A program made the position numbers and the translations under genes. 64,000 nucleotides of DNA from QFOX01 sp044237845. GTDB lineage: Bacteria; Pseudomonadota; Alphaproteobacteria; Rickettsiales; UBA3002. The DNA is taken from positions 1 to 64,000 of the forward strand of contig JBIIEL010000003.1 of assembly GCA_044237845.1 (NCBI GenBank), written 5' to 3'. How positions within the stretch are numbered: the stretch's first letter is position 1; the number at the start of each line of letters is the position of its first letter. Shown one piece after another: positions 16,349 to 25,045 of this stretch. Below the pieces are notes generated by a model, which saw nothing but the letters and a program-made list of their open reading frames with translations, was not told the origin of the DNA and ran no database searches.

Positions 16349-17226
16349 CGATGGATATTCAGATTGTCGATGTCAGCGCGCGTGACGGGCTGCAGAACGA
16401 GAAAAATGCTGCGCAGCTTTCGGCGGCGGATAAGGTCGTGTTCATCCGTAAGCTCGCCGAAGCGGGGTTGACGCGGATCGAGGCCGGAAGCTTCGTGCAC
16501 CCGAAAGTGCTCGCCATGGCCAATAGCGGAGAGGTGGCCGACGCATTGCCGCCGGTGGAGCAGGATTTTCCGAACGTGATTTTCTCGTACCTCGTGCCGA
16601 ACCTGAAGGGGCTGGAGCGCGCCAAGGCCGCACGGGCCAAGGAAATCGCGATTTTCCTCGCGCTCTCGGAGGCGTTTTCGAAAGCCAATATCAACCAGAC
16701 GGTGGATGAGTCCTTCGCGAATATCGTGCCGGTGATTGCGGCGGCGAATGCGGCGGGGATTCGCGTGCGCGGCTATATCTCGAACCTGTTCGGCTATACG
16801 GATATGCCGTTTTCGCCGGTTGAAGTCGCGCGGCGTAGCAAACAGCTGCTTGATGCGGGCTGTTTTGAAGTGTCTCTCGGTGATACGACGGGCATCGGCA
16901 AGCCGGAGCAAATCGAGCCGTTGATTGCGGCGCTCACCCACGCCGGCGTGCCGCTTTCGCAGGTGGCGATGCATTTTCACGACACGTTCGGCAATGCCAT
17001 CGCAAATGTGGAGCGTTCCTACGCGCTCGGTATCCGTATTTTTGATGCGGCGACGGGTGGCCTCGGCGGCTGCCCCTATGCCGACAGCCCCAAAGGCAAT
17101 CTGCCGATGGAAGCGCTGGTGGCGTGGTGCCGCACGCACGGCCTCAGTTGCGACGTGGCGGATGCTACGCGGCTCGATGCTGCGGCCAGCTTCATCCACG
17201 AAAAGCTGGGAAAAATGGCAGCCTAA
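16345..17226 (+). CDS. mvaB: Hydroxymethylglutaryl-CoA lyase
   Basis: Cleaves HMG-CoA to acetyl-CoA and acetoacetate, the final step of leucine degradation. 293 residues, TIM-barrel DRE-metallolyase superfamily. Seen: substrate/metal motif VSARDGLQNEK at the N-terminus, metal His pair in QVAMHFHDTFGNAIANV, and the catalytic loop GGLGGCPYADSPKGN with the active Cys; the usual G-A-S-G-N after PYA is S-P-K-G-N here. Its ATG overlaps the TGA of the preceding biotinyl gene by four bases, so the whole run from 13546 is translationally linked. Confidence 0.94.
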   Translation: MTMDIQIVDVSARDGLQNEKNAAQLSAADKVVFIRKLAEAGLTRIEAGSFVHPKVLAMANSGEVADALPPVEQDFPNVIFSYLVPNLKGLERAKAARAKEIAIFLALSEAFSKANINQTVDESFANIVPVIAAANAAGIRVRGYISNLFGYTDMPFSPVEVARRSKQLLDAGCFEVSLGDTTGIGKPEQIEPLIAALTHAGVPLSQVAMHFHDTFGNAIANVERSYALGIRIFDAATGGLGGCPYADSPKGNLPMEALVAWCRTHGLSCDVADATRLDAAASFIHEKLGKMAA

Positions 17227-17286
17227 TGCTTGTAACCCGCACGTGATTCCGCTACGCAACGCCGACATCACTCACGAGGCACGCTT

Positions 17287-17745
17287 ATGAACGCACCCCT
17301 TTATTACGAGGATTTCGCCGTCAGCGAAGCGTTTGACAGTGCACAGGAATATGTGATGGGAAAAGACGCCGCGATTGCCTTCGCGCGTGAGTTCGATCCG
17401 CAACCGATGCATCTTGAGGATGGCGAAAAGAACACTCTGTTCGGGCAGCTAGTGGCGAGCGGATGGCACACGGCGGCGGTGACAATGCGCCTCAAAACCC
17501 AAACGAAACTGTTTACGGTGGCTGAAGGTGTGGTTGGCATGGGTCTCGAGAATGTGCGCTGGCCCGTGCCGACGCTGCCGGGCGATCGCCTACGCGTGAC
17601 GATTACGATTCTGGCGATGCGTGTGTCGAACTCGCGGCCGACGAAGGGTATTATTCGCTATCAGTCGCAGACATTTAACCAGCGGGGCGAAGTGGCGATG
17701 GAAATGGTGGCCTCTGTGATGGTGGCGCGGCGGCCAGCGGCTTAA
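17287..17745 (+). CDS. MaoC-family (hotdog) dehydratase
   Basis: 152-residue R-specific enoyl-CoA hydratase-like protein. The hydratase-2 catalytic dyad appears as EFDPQPMHLED (Asp and His) followed by the typical LFGQLVASGWHTAAVTMR. The substrate is unknown; membership of the downstream end of the leucine operon (60-bp gap) suggests a short branched or acyl-CoA substrate. Its stop overlaps the stop end of the convergent gene 17742-18815 by four bases. Confidence 0.88.
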   Translation: MNAPLYYEDFAVSEAFDSAQEYVMGKDAAIAFAREFDPQPMHLEDGEKNTLFGQLVASGWHTAAVTMRLKTQTKLFTVAEGVVGMGLENVRWPVPTLPGDRLRVTITILAMRVSNSRPTKGIIRYQSQTFNQRGEVAMEMVASVMVARRPAA

Positions 17746-18815
17746 CCGCGCATGCTCGCGTGATGCTGCTGCTCGTGCGCGTGGGCATGCTGATGCTTCT
17801 CGTGCCCCGCAGAGTGGCTAACGGCAGTGGTAGGGATTTCTTTCTTGGCGGGGACGTCTTCACTGCGTGCGGGGGCAGCAGCTTCTTTCTCCACCTCCTC
17901 ACCAATGGCGTTGTGAATTGGGCCTGTGATATGCGTGAGAGTGGGTTTCTTTATGGGATTTTTCTTCTCGATGCCAAGCGCCGCAAATGTTTTCGCAAAA
18001 AACGTGTAGGTGACCATGTGCATCAAGGCATAGGGCCAGTCGAAGCCGACATCCATGGCGATGGTATTATGGATACCTTTCCAGCGTTTTTGGGCTTCGG
18101 TGAGTAACGGTTCCGTTTCGGCTTTCTTAGCAATTTCTTCGATCCCAGCAATTTCTTTGATGCTGAGATCGCGGCCAAATCCAAGCCCGTGGGCACATTT
18201 TTCACTCGCCCACGCGAACTTATCTAAATAATATTTATAGGTGACTGGTTGCGCTTTACTATTTGTTACTGACCACAACAGAGGTGCCAGTGCGGCGAAT
18301 CTTCCCAATAAACCGGACCAGAATCCTTTCTTCGGTTCCTTACCGATTTCATCATACGCTTTTTGGAATTTGGGATCGTTGGCAACGTTGTCCTTGCCGT
18401 AGATTTTTTCATCGAGTGATTTGATGATGGCTTTCTTATTCTTCGTATTTTCTAGTGCCATCAGAGGGGGAATAGTGAACATGCCTCCTGCAATAATACT
18501 CATAAATGTAGCGCCGTTATCAACGCTTTTTTTAAGGCTTTCGGCGTCTTTTATGCTTCCTTCAAGGAGGCTGGTGAAGCCTTTTTTAATCGGGTTGCTC
18601 CACAGACGCTGCCCCAGTTTTGTATGCTCTGTCCCATACCAAAATAAAACACCGGATGTCGCATTCAGCAAAAAGTCGACGCTAAAATAAGTTCCCCATT
18701 TGTGAATTTTCTCACCCGCCGAGACAAAGCTGCGCTTTTGTGGCGCGGCGGCTTTGACGACGTCCGGGTGCTTCGCGTCGCTTTTCTTTTCTACTGCGGG
18801 AGAGAGTTCGGTCAT
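17742..18815 (-). CDS. Uncharacterised membrane-associated protein with His-rich tail
   Basis: 357 residues, not recognised. Residues 28-70 (KWGTYFSVDFLLNATSGVLF) and 100-120 (FMSIIAGGMFTIPPLMALE) are hydrophobic, and 165-185 (WSGLLGRFAALAPLLWSV) and 265-285 are further candidate membrane or amphipathic segments. The C-terminus is strikingly His-rich (HEKHQHAHAHEQQHHASM), a possible metal-binding tail. The gene is more AT-rich than its neighbours, converges on the leucine operon with a 4-bp overlap, and has its own promoter with a two-unit Pho-box-like repeat (18873-18906). Confidence 0.7.
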   Translation of the reverse strand: MTELSPAVEKKSDAKHPDVVKAAAPQKRSFVSAGEKIHKWGTYFSVDFLLNATSGVLFWYGTEHTKLGQRLWSNPIKKGFTSLLEGSIKDAESLKKSVDNGATFMSIIAGGMFTIPPLMALENTKNKKAIIKSLDEKIYGKDNVANDPKFQKAYDEIGKEPKKGFWSGLLGRFAALAPLLWSVTNSKAQPVTYKYYLDKFAWASEKCAHGLGFGRDLSIKEIAGIEEIAKKAETEPLLTEAQKRWKGIHNTIAMDVGFDWPYALMHMVTYTFFAKTFAALGIEKKNPIKKPTLTHITGPIHNAIGEEVEKEAAAPARSEDVPAKKEIPTTAVSHSAGHEKHQHAHAHEQQHHASMRG

Positions 18816-19123
18816 AGTCTCAGGCGGTTAGAAGGGTGAATCGGTTACGTCCATTCCACCAATCTACAACAATTTATGCCTGAGTTTTGTGAAGCTTTTA
18901 TGACAATTGAGGGCGGTTGGGCAGGTTGTTGGCTTGGGGCATGCGAAATATTCATAAAAATCATACAATTGGGGTTTTGTGCGGCGCGGCATTTTGGGGC
19001 TTGGAAACAGGATTTTAGAGTTTCACATAGGGCCTCGTCTGCCCGCCATGGCGTTGTTCAATTTACAAGGGTCATAAACTGCTTTAGCAGCTTTTCAGTC
19101 TCACAGAAGCAAGGCGACCCATC
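18816..19123. other. Intergenic region between divergent orphan and prmA
   Basis: About 308 bases. The left half holds the Pho-box-like promoter of the minus-strand orphan. The right half is AT-rich with a CTGCT-TT-AGCAG mini-hairpin followed by TTTT about 45 nt before prmA. I see no supported gene; the open frame reading through to prmA lacks a ribosome site and similarity. Confidence 0.5.
18873..18906 (-). promoter_or_regulatory. Two-unit PhoB-box-like promoter
   Basis: Read on the minus strand: TTGTCATAAAA (18906-18896), GCTTCACAAAA (18895-18885), 6-nt CTCAGG, then -10-like CATAAA (18878-18873). First unit matches the Pho-box half exactly in TGTCATAAAA. Geometry equals that of the E. coli phoA promoter. 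Drives the orphan starting at 18815. Confidence 0.6.
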
Positions 19124-20011
19124 ATGGCATATCAAAGCAACGCCTTCGCGCAGCCGCTGCGCCCGGTGCAGATTACGGTCGAGACGGGCGTGGAGATGCT
19201 CGACATCATTGAGCTGCGGATGGAAGAGGTCGCACTCGCGATCACGCGCCATGTCGATAAGGATTTCGTGGTGCCGTATCTCAGCCTGATTGTGGATGCA
19301 AGCCAGGCCGAGGAGGTGCAGGCGCTGATTACGCATATCGATGCGGGCGCAAAACTGCGCATGCTCAAACTCGCGGATATCGACTGGGTGACGCAGGTGC
19401 AGAAGGATTTCCCACCCTTCGCGCTCGGGAATTTTTATGTCTATGGCAGCCACGCGAAGGACAGGTTGCCTGCGAATAAGCATCGGCTGTTGATTGACGC
19501 GGTGGCGGCGTTTGGCACCGGTGAGCACGCGACGACGGCGGGATGTTTGCTGGCGCTCGAAGGGGTGAAGCGGAAAAATCCGCGTGTGCGTGAGGTGCTC
19601 GATGTCGGCTGCGGCACGGCGATCCTCGGCATCGGCGCCGCGAGGTTGTGGAAGCAGGCGCGCATCGAGGCCTGCGACAACGACCCGATGGCGGTGAAAG
19701 TAAGCCGTATAAACTTCAAGGCGAACCAGATCGCGCCGCACGCAAAAGCGTGGGTGAGCAATGGTTATAAGCATCGGCCGATTCAGAAATTGCCGCCGCA
19801 GCCGGTGATTGTGGCGAATATTCTGGCGCGTCCGCTGATGCTGATGGCGCGCGAAGCTGCGGCCAAGCTCGCGCCCGGCGGCACGCTGATTCTCTCCGGC
19901 CTGATGAACGATCAGGAGAATATGGTGATGAGCGCGTACCGCATGCAGGGGCTGCACCTGGTGCGACGCATGCGCCGCGGGAAATGGTCGATTCTGGTGT
20001 TGAAGAAGTAG
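19124..20011 (+). CDS. prmA: Ribosomal protein L11 methyltransferase PrmA
   Basis: SAM-dependent trimethylation of ribosomal protein L11. 295 residues. The N-terminal substrate-recognition half is diverged; the Rossmann SAM motif DVGCGTAILGIGAARLWK lies near residue 165, preceded by the FGTGEHATTAGCLLALE segment characteristic of PrmA, and followed by VIVANILARPLMLMA (N-I-L-A-x-P-L motif). It ends in a short inverted-repeat element shared with the convergent gap gene. Confidence 0.9.
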   Translation: MAYQSNAFAQPLRPVQITVETGVEMLDIIELRMEEVALAITRHVDKDFVVPYLSLIVDASQAEEVQALITHIDAGAKLRMLKLADIDWVTQVQKDFPPFALGNFYVYGSHAKDRLPANKHRLLIDAVAAFGTGEHATTAGCLLALEGVKRKNPRVREVLDVGCGTAILGIGAARLWKQARIEACDNDPMAVKVSRINFKANQIAPHAKAWVSNGYKHRPIQKLPPQPVIVANILARPLMLMAREAAAKLAPGGTLILSGLMNDQENMVMSAYRMQGLHLVRRMRRGKWSILVLKK

Positions 20012-20012
20012 T

Positions 20013-20101
20013 TGTCATGCTGAACTTGTTTCAGCATCCATCAAAATAAATACTCGGCGCTATGGCACCGCGATGGATCCTGAAACAAGTTCAGGATGAC
20101 A
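20013..20101. repeat. Dispersed-type palindromic repeat between prmA and gap
   Basis: Two 30-bp arms (20013-20042 and 20072-20101) in inverted orientation around a 29-bp centre, differing at only two positions. The arms contain CTGAACTTGTTTCAG, and each arm also forms its own small hairpin; the two differences swap the closing pair G-C for C-G. It lies exactly between the stops of convergent prmA and gap and may serve as a bidirectional terminator. Confidence 0.85.
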
Positions 20102-21100
20102 TTATTTTGCCGCCAGCCGCGTTAAATCCAGCATCCGGCAGCTGAAGCCCCACTCGTTATCGTACCACGCGGCGACGCGCACCAGGTTGCCGATGACGGC
20201 GGTGCCTGCGAGGTCGACGATGGAGCTCGCGTTGTCGTGGTTGAAATCGATGGAGACGAGCGGTGCGCTGTTTACTTTCAGCACGCCTTTCATGGCGCCA
20301 TCCGCCGCGGCGGTGAGTGCGGCGTTGACAGATTCTTTGGTGACGGATTTTTCAACGACGACGGTAAGATCAACGAGTGATACGTTTGGCACCGGCACGC
20401 GGATCGCGGTGCCGCTGAGCTTGCCCGCGAGCTCCGGCAGCACGAGGCCGATGGCCTTCGCCGCACCGGTTTTGCTGGGCACCATGGAAAGCCCCGCCGC
20501 GCGCGCGCGTTGCAGGTCTTTGTGGCTGCCATCCACCAAATTCTGGTCGCCCGTGTAGGCGTGGATGGTGGTCATGTAGCCGGAGGTGATGCCGAAGGAA
20601 TCGTTGAGCACTTTGGCGACGGGCGCGAGGCAGTTGGTGGTGCAGCTGCCGACGCTGAAGACGGTGTGCTCGGGCTTGAGCTTGCCACAGTTTACTTTGT
20701 TGACGAAAGTCGGGCAGTCATCCCCCGCCGGGGCGGAGATGAGCACTTTTTTGGCGCCCTGTTTGAGGTGCACACTCGCCGCTTCGAGCGAGTTGAAGGC
20801 GCCGGTGCATTCGAGAACAACGTCAACCCCTAATTCATCCCACCGCACGGAGTGCGGGTCGCGCTCGTGGGTGACGGTGAACTTGCCGCGCCCCATATCG
20901 ATGCCCGCATCATCGAACGTGATTTTGTTTTGGAAGCGGCCATGCACGGAATCATACTGCAGCAGATGCGCGTGGTTCGCGTTGGCTGCCGAGCCGTTTG
21001 CGGCGACGAGTTTGATGTCGTCGTAGCCTTCCTCGATAATTGCGCGCGCGACCGAGCGGCCAATCCGCCCCAGTCCGTTGATACCTACGTTGATGGTCAT
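20102..21100 (-). CDS. gap: Glyceraldehyde-3-phosphate dehydrogenase, type I
   Basis: Glycolytic/gluconeogenic enzyme. 332 residues. Rossmann motif INGLGRIGRSVARAI at the N-terminus and catalytic Cys in SVGSCTTNCLAPVAK (about residue 153), with His in the later TIHAYTGDQNLVD. The nucleotide-binding acidic residue that follows beta2 in NAD-specific enzymes (usually N-D-L) is replaced by AANGSAAN, which could relax NAD/NADP choice. tkt, its usual partner, is further on the same strand with an orphan inserted in between. Confidence 0.96.
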   Translation of the reverse strand: MTINVGINGLGRIGRSVARAIIEEGYDDIKLVAANGSAANANHAHLLQYDSVHGRFQNKITFDDAGIDMGRGKFTVTHERDPHSVRWDELGVDVVLECTGAFNSLEAASVHLKQGAKKVLISAPAGDDCPTFVNKVNCGKLKPEHTVFSVGSCTTNCLAPVAKVLNDSFGITSGYMTTIHAYTGDQNLVDGSHKDLQRARAAGLSMVPSKTGAAKAIGLVLPELAGKLSGTAIRVPVPNVSLVDLTVVVEKSVTKESVNAALTAAADGAMKGVLKVNSAPLVSIDFNHDNASSIVDLAGTAVIGNLVRVAAWYDNEWGFSCRMLDLTRLAAK

Positions 21101-21178
21101 GGTGTTTCCTTCCTGTTTTCAGGTGCTAAGGCGCTATAATGCATTATAATCCAAGAGTCTAGCCATTCTGCTATCCCC

Positions 21179-21193
21179 TTAATCTTTCATTAA
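21179..21193 (+). promoter_or_regulatory. CtrA-type full site TTAA-N7-TTAA
   Basis: TTAA (21179-21182), seven bases, TTAA (21190-21193), the alphaproteobacterial CtrA consensus. A -10-like TAAACT follows at 21205-21210, about 30 nt before the orphan start at 21239. The divergent gap start lies at 21100, so the site could in principle serve either side. Confidence 0.45.
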
Positions 21194-21238
21194 ACATATG
21201 GTGGTAAACTGAGGTCTGGCAAGAAGGTGGAGTCCGGC

Positions 21239-22513
21239 ATGTTGATGGAAATGAAGTGGTATGATGCATACAGCATGGGTGATGGTGCTGCTGACCTATG
21301 GGGATTATGGGCGATGATCAACGACGTATACGCGCGTCACCCCGAGAAGTTTGGTTCTGAAGAGGTGCGCGCATCGCTGAAGCAAGATATCGATGAATAT
21401 CTTGGTAAAGAGCATCGAAACCATTCTATACTTGAGCCAAAATTTTATGAGTTTTTTGTTGAACGACTAGAGCATTACAAGCTTCAGCCTTTTGCGGATA
21501 TCTCGTGTGCGTTTGTTGCGCCAGATGATGAGGCCATTGCGGTGGCGCGGCCACTCCTCAAACAGTTCAAGGCGTTCGATATGGTAGCAGGGCTTTATAC
21601 TGATAGGGTGAGTTATACCGATGCGCGAAAAGATGACGCGCCGCAATCATGTCACTCAAAGGGGGATTGGATCAACATGGATCCCGCGAACGGGCCAAAA
21701 CATGATTATGTTCTGACGGGCAATGTAATCAATGATCCGCATAGCGACCATATGCAGGTGAGTAGCATGGTTGCCTGTGGGATGATCACTAAAAAAGGCG
21801 GCCGCGTGATGCATATTCTCACCTATGGTGAGGATAATCCGACAAATCATGTCGGCGATCCGATGCTCCACAAACTGGCCGGGCAGGAGTTGGTCTGTTA
21901 TGATCCGCCCGGGCGCTATATACCTAATACCTCACCCTATTGGAGATGGCAGGGGGAACATACCAATCTGATGGTACTGGAGCAGCGGGGAAACGTTGTG
22001 CAGCCCTCTCGAACCTGTCAATTATACTATGACTATGCGAATGCCCGCGAAGAAATAATGATGCATTCTCGTATAAAAAACAGCGCAGGGGACATATCGT
22101 TTACATTTGAGGAGTATTTCGATCACTTCATGAACAACCCGGAAGCATTAAAGGCTCTGGAAGAAATCGGATGTAATTACATTAGCAATATGGCGCGTAA
22201 AGGCGGGATTGCAGGCATGGGGTGGGGAAAGCTATCGGCAGCAATATACATGAGTGGATTCCACCCCAAGGACAGAGGATCCATCAGTTATTCTCTGTTA
22301 GATAATTATGTTATGAAAATAGATGATAAAGTACCTTCAAAAGAGGTGCAGCAAGAAATCCGCGAAGAATTCAGCGCGTGGTGGGATGAAAAAATCACCG
22401 CAATTGCAAAAGAAATGAAGCGCACGCCCGAGCAGAAAATTACCGACGAGCGTTTCTACTCCACCGGGAAGGTGGATGAACCACCCGCCAAGGGCAAGAA
22501 AAACGCGCTGTGA
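21239..22513 (+). CDS. Uncharacterised 424-residue orphan
   Basis: Not recognised. Soluble, acidic-to-neutral, no signal peptide or membrane span. It has several conserved-looking His/Cys/Asp clusters (QSCHSKGDWINMDPANGP, NVINDPHSDHMQVSSMV), but I cannot assign an active site. C-terminal 40 residues are Lys/Glu-rich and end in PPAKGKKNAL. Start 21239 has AAGGTGGA upstream; GTG 21227 is less likely. It is inserted between gap and tkt, which are normally neighbours, and ends one base before the convergent tkt stop. Codon use is more AT-rich for most of its length and becomes GC-rich only in the last 100 bases. Confidence 0.65.
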   Translation: MLMEMKWYDAYSMGDGAADLWGLWAMINDVYARHPEKFGSEEVRASLKQDIDEYLGKEHRNHSILEPKFYEFFVERLEHYKLQPFADISCAFVAPDDEAIAVARPLLKQFKAFDMVAGLYTDRVSYTDARKDDAPQSCHSKGDWINMDPANGPKHDYVLTGNVINDPHSDHMQVSSMVACGMITKKGGRVMHILTYGEDNPTNHVGDPMLHKLAGQELVCYDPPGRYIPNTSPYWRWQGEHTNLMVLEQRGNVVQPSRTCQLYYDYANAREEIMMHSRIKNSAGDISFTFEEYFDHFMNNPEALKALEEIGCNYISNMARKGGIAGMGWGKLSAAIYMSGFHPKDRGSISYSLLDNYVMKIDDKVPSKEVQQEIREEFSAWWDEKITAIAKEMKRTPEQKITDERFYSTGKVDEPPAKGKKNAL

Positions 22514-24514
22514 TTATTTCGCCGCTTGTACAATCGCATCGGCGGTGATGCCGAAGCGTTTGTAGAGCTCTTCCGCGGGGGCGGAGGCGCCGAAATGCTT
22601 CATGCCGATGAAGATGCCGTGTTCGCCGAGCAGTTTTTCCCAACCTTGTTCGATGCCGGCCTCGATGGCGATGCGCTTGGTGGCGGTGCCGCGGGCGAGG
22701 ACTTCATCCTGATAGGCTTTCGGTTGCTTGAGGAACAGTTCCATGCAGGGCACGGAGACGACGCGGGTGGGCGTGCCGCTGGCGTTGAGCTGCTTCGCGG
22801 CTTCGACCGCGAGCATGACCTCCGACCCGGTGGCCATGACGACGACGCGCGGTGCGCCGCCTTTTGCTTCGCGCAGCACATAAGCACCGCGGGCGCAGAG
22901 ATTATCCGGCGTGAATGCGCCGCGCAGATGCGGCAGTGCCTGACGCGTGAGCGCGAGGATGGACGGGGTGTCGCCCGTCGCAATCGCAAGCTGCCAGCAC
23001 TCGGCGGTCTCAGTCGCATCCGCCGGGCGGAAAACATGAAGGTTCGGGATGGCGCGCAGCGTGGCGAGATGCTCGACCGGCTGGTGGGTGGGGCCATCCT
23101 CGCCAAGGCCGATGGAGTCGTGCGTCATCACGTAGATCACGCGCTGCTGCATGAGCGCCGAAAGGCGGATGGAGGGGCGGCAATAATCCGTAAACACGAG
23201 GAAGGTGCCCGCATATGGCACGAAGCCGCCATGCAGCGCGATGCCGTTCATCGCCGCCGCCATGCCGTGCTCGCGCACGCCGTAGTACATATAGCGGCCT
23301 GCGTAGTCGCTCGGGGTGAAGGGCATCATTGCCTTCGTCTTCGTATTATTACTTCCGGTCAAATCCGCCGAGCCGCCGAACAGTGCGGGCAGGGTGGGCA
23401 CGAGTGTTTCGAGCACGTTCTGCGATGATACGCGGGTTGCTTCTTTCGGTTGGCCCTCTGCGAGAGCTTGCTTGAGTTTGGTCAGTGCGGTTGTCCATGC
23501 CTCGCCCAGATCGCCTTCCATGCGGGCGGCGAAAGCATCGCGGTGAGCGGATTTTGCGAAGCGGGCTTCCCACTCAGTGTAAGACTTTGCGCGGGTGGTG
23601 GCGGCATCGCGCCAAGCTGAAAGCACATCGTCCGGAATTTCGAACGGCGCATGCTCCCAACCGAGATGGCTGCGTGTGCCTGCGATTTCATCTGCCCCGA
23701 GCGGCGAGCCGTGGCTGGAGTTTTTGCCCGCCTTGGTGGGCGCGCCTTTGGCGATGACGGTGCGGCAGGAAATGAGCGTTGGTTTGTCGCTCGATTGTGC
23801 CTTCTTAATCGCGGCGCGGATCTCGGCAGGGTTATGCCCATCCACCGCATCCGTGTTCCAACCCTGCGCGGCGAAGCGCGCGAGATGGTCATCGGAGACC
23901 GTCATACTCGTCGGCCCGTCGATACAAATCTTGTTGTCGTCCCACAGCACGATGAGCTTGTTCAGCTTCAGGTGACCCGCGAGCGATGCGGCCTCAAGGC
24001 TGATGCCTTCCATCAAACAGCCATCCCCGGCGATGACGTAGGTATAGTGGTCGGTGAGGTCGCCGCCGAATTCGGCGTTGAGCGCGCGCTCTGCCATCGC
24101 CATGCCGACGGCGTTGGCAACGCCCTGGCCGAGCGGGCCGGTAGTGGTTTCGATGCCGGTGGCGTGGCCAAATTCCGGGTGACCGGCGGTTTTCGCGCCC
24201 CACTGACGGAAGTTTTTAATCTCGTCGAGCGTCATGTCGGGATAGCCAGTGAGGTAGAGCAGCGCATATTGCAGCATGGAGCCGTGGCCGGCGGAGAGCA
24301 CGAAACGGTCACGATCCGGCCAGTGCGGATGAGTGGGGTCATAACGCAAAAATTCGGTGAAGAGCACGGTCGCGACATCCGCCATGCCCATCGGCATGCC
24401 GGGGTGGCCGGACTTGGCTTTCTCCACCGCGTCCATCGAGAGGGCGCGGATGGCGTTGGCCATGCGGTCATGGGTGACGGTTTCAGGGGCTGGCTTTTTC
24501 ATGGGGCTGCTCAT
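22514..24514 (-). CDS. tkt: Transketolase
   Basis: Thiamine-diphosphate enzyme of the pentose-phosphate pathway. 666 residues, the standard length. N-terminal AMDAVEKAKSGHPGMPMGMAD-type region (HPGMPMGMADVAT), the TPP-binding GDGCLMEGISLEAASLAGH near residue 160, HGSPLGADEI, and the transketolase C-terminal motif DSIGLGEDGPTHQPVEHLA (about residue 470) are all present. With gap, pgk and fba in the window it completes much of the triose/pentose sugar interconversions. Confidence 0.97.
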   Translation of the reverse strand: MSSPMKKPAPETVTHDRMANAIRALSMDAVEKAKSGHPGMPMGMADVATVLFTEFLRYDPTHPHWPDRDRFVLSAGHGSMLQYALLYLTGYPDMTLDEIKNFRQWGAKTAGHPEFGHATGIETTTGPLGQGVANAVGMAMAERALNAEFGGDLTDHYTYVIAGDGCLMEGISLEAASLAGHLKLNKLIVLWDDNKICIDGPTSMTVSDDHLARFAAQGWNTDAVDGHNPAEIRAAIKKAQSSDKPTLISCRTVIAKGAPTKAGKNSSHGSPLGADEIAGTRSHLGWEHAPFEIPDDVLSAWRDAATTRAKSYTEWEARFAKSAHRDAFAARMEGDLGEAWTTALTKLKQALAEGQPKEATRVSSQNVLETLVPTLPALFGGSADLTGSNNTKTKAMMPFTPSDYAGRYMYYGVREHGMAAAMNGIALHGGFVPYAGTFLVFTDYCRPSIRLSALMQQRVIYVMTHDSIGLGEDGPTHQPVEHLATLRAIPNLHVFRPADATETAECWQLAIATGDTPSILALTRQALPHLRGAFTPDNLCARGAYVLREAKGGAPRVVVMATGSEVMLAVEAAKQLNASGTPTRVVSVPCMELFLKQPKAYQDEVLARGTATKRIAIEAGIEQGWEKLLGEHGIFIGMKHFGASAPAEELYKRFGITADAIVQAAK

Positions 24515-24686
24515 GGGTTCCTCGCTCGCACGAGCCTGTACACGCGCGCACGCCTTCCTGCAAGTGCATAGGGGTTATCCCCACCCCCTTACGGGTGATT
24601 TGCAATCGCGGCGGGATGGGTTTAGTTTTGTAAAAAACAACACCCTGTTTTCGGCGTCTCATGCGTCGGTGAAAGATGAGGGAACG

Positions 24687-25043
24687 ATGGTAAGTAGTTC
24701 AGAAAACGTGCTAAAATCGGCGATCGCAGCCGTGGAAAAGGCCTTCGTGCGGCTGGATGCAGCAGCGGATGTGGCGGTGCATGAACGCGCGCAATCCGCC
24801 GCGAAGCGCGAGGCCGCGCAGGCCGAAATCACCCAATCCTGGCAACAGCATACGGCGGGGATTGAAACCGCCCTCTCCGACGCGCAGGGCGAAAACCAAT
24901 TCCTCAAGGCGGATAATGTGCGCCTCAGCAACCAGTTGCAACAGCTGCAACGCGATTACCTCGCCCTGCAGGAAGAGGCAGGGAATGCCGTGGGGCGCCT
25001 CGACGCGACGGTGAAACAACTCGACCTGATTCTGGAGCACTAG
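24687..25043 (+). CDS. DUF4164-like coiled-coil protein upstream of zapA
   Basis: 118-residue, nearly wholly alpha-helical protein. Heptad-type Leu/Gln repeats (NQLQQLQRDYLALQEEAGNA) predict a coiled coil. Start 24687 follows GAGGGAACG; the longer in-frame extension to 24357 lies opposite tkt and is spurious. Adjacent to zapA (2-bp gap), the usual alphaproteobacterial arrangement, so a role in cell division beside ZapA is plausible but inferred. The gene family identification is from context and helical character. Confidence 0.7.
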   Translation: MVSSSENVLKSAIAAVEKAFVRLDAAADVAVHERAQSAAKREAAQAEITQSWQQHTAGIETALSDAQGENQFLKADNVRLSNQLQQLQRDYLALQEEAGNAVGRLDATVKQLDLILEH

Positions 25044-25045
25044 AC

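Noticed and set aside
18876..19289. 137-aa frame running into prmA
   Set aside because: Starts in the Pho-box-like promoter region, overlaps prmA in another frame and has no ribosome site.
22526..23428. 300-aa plus-strand frame opposite tkt
   Set aside because: Mirror frame of a strong enzyme gene; no homology seen.
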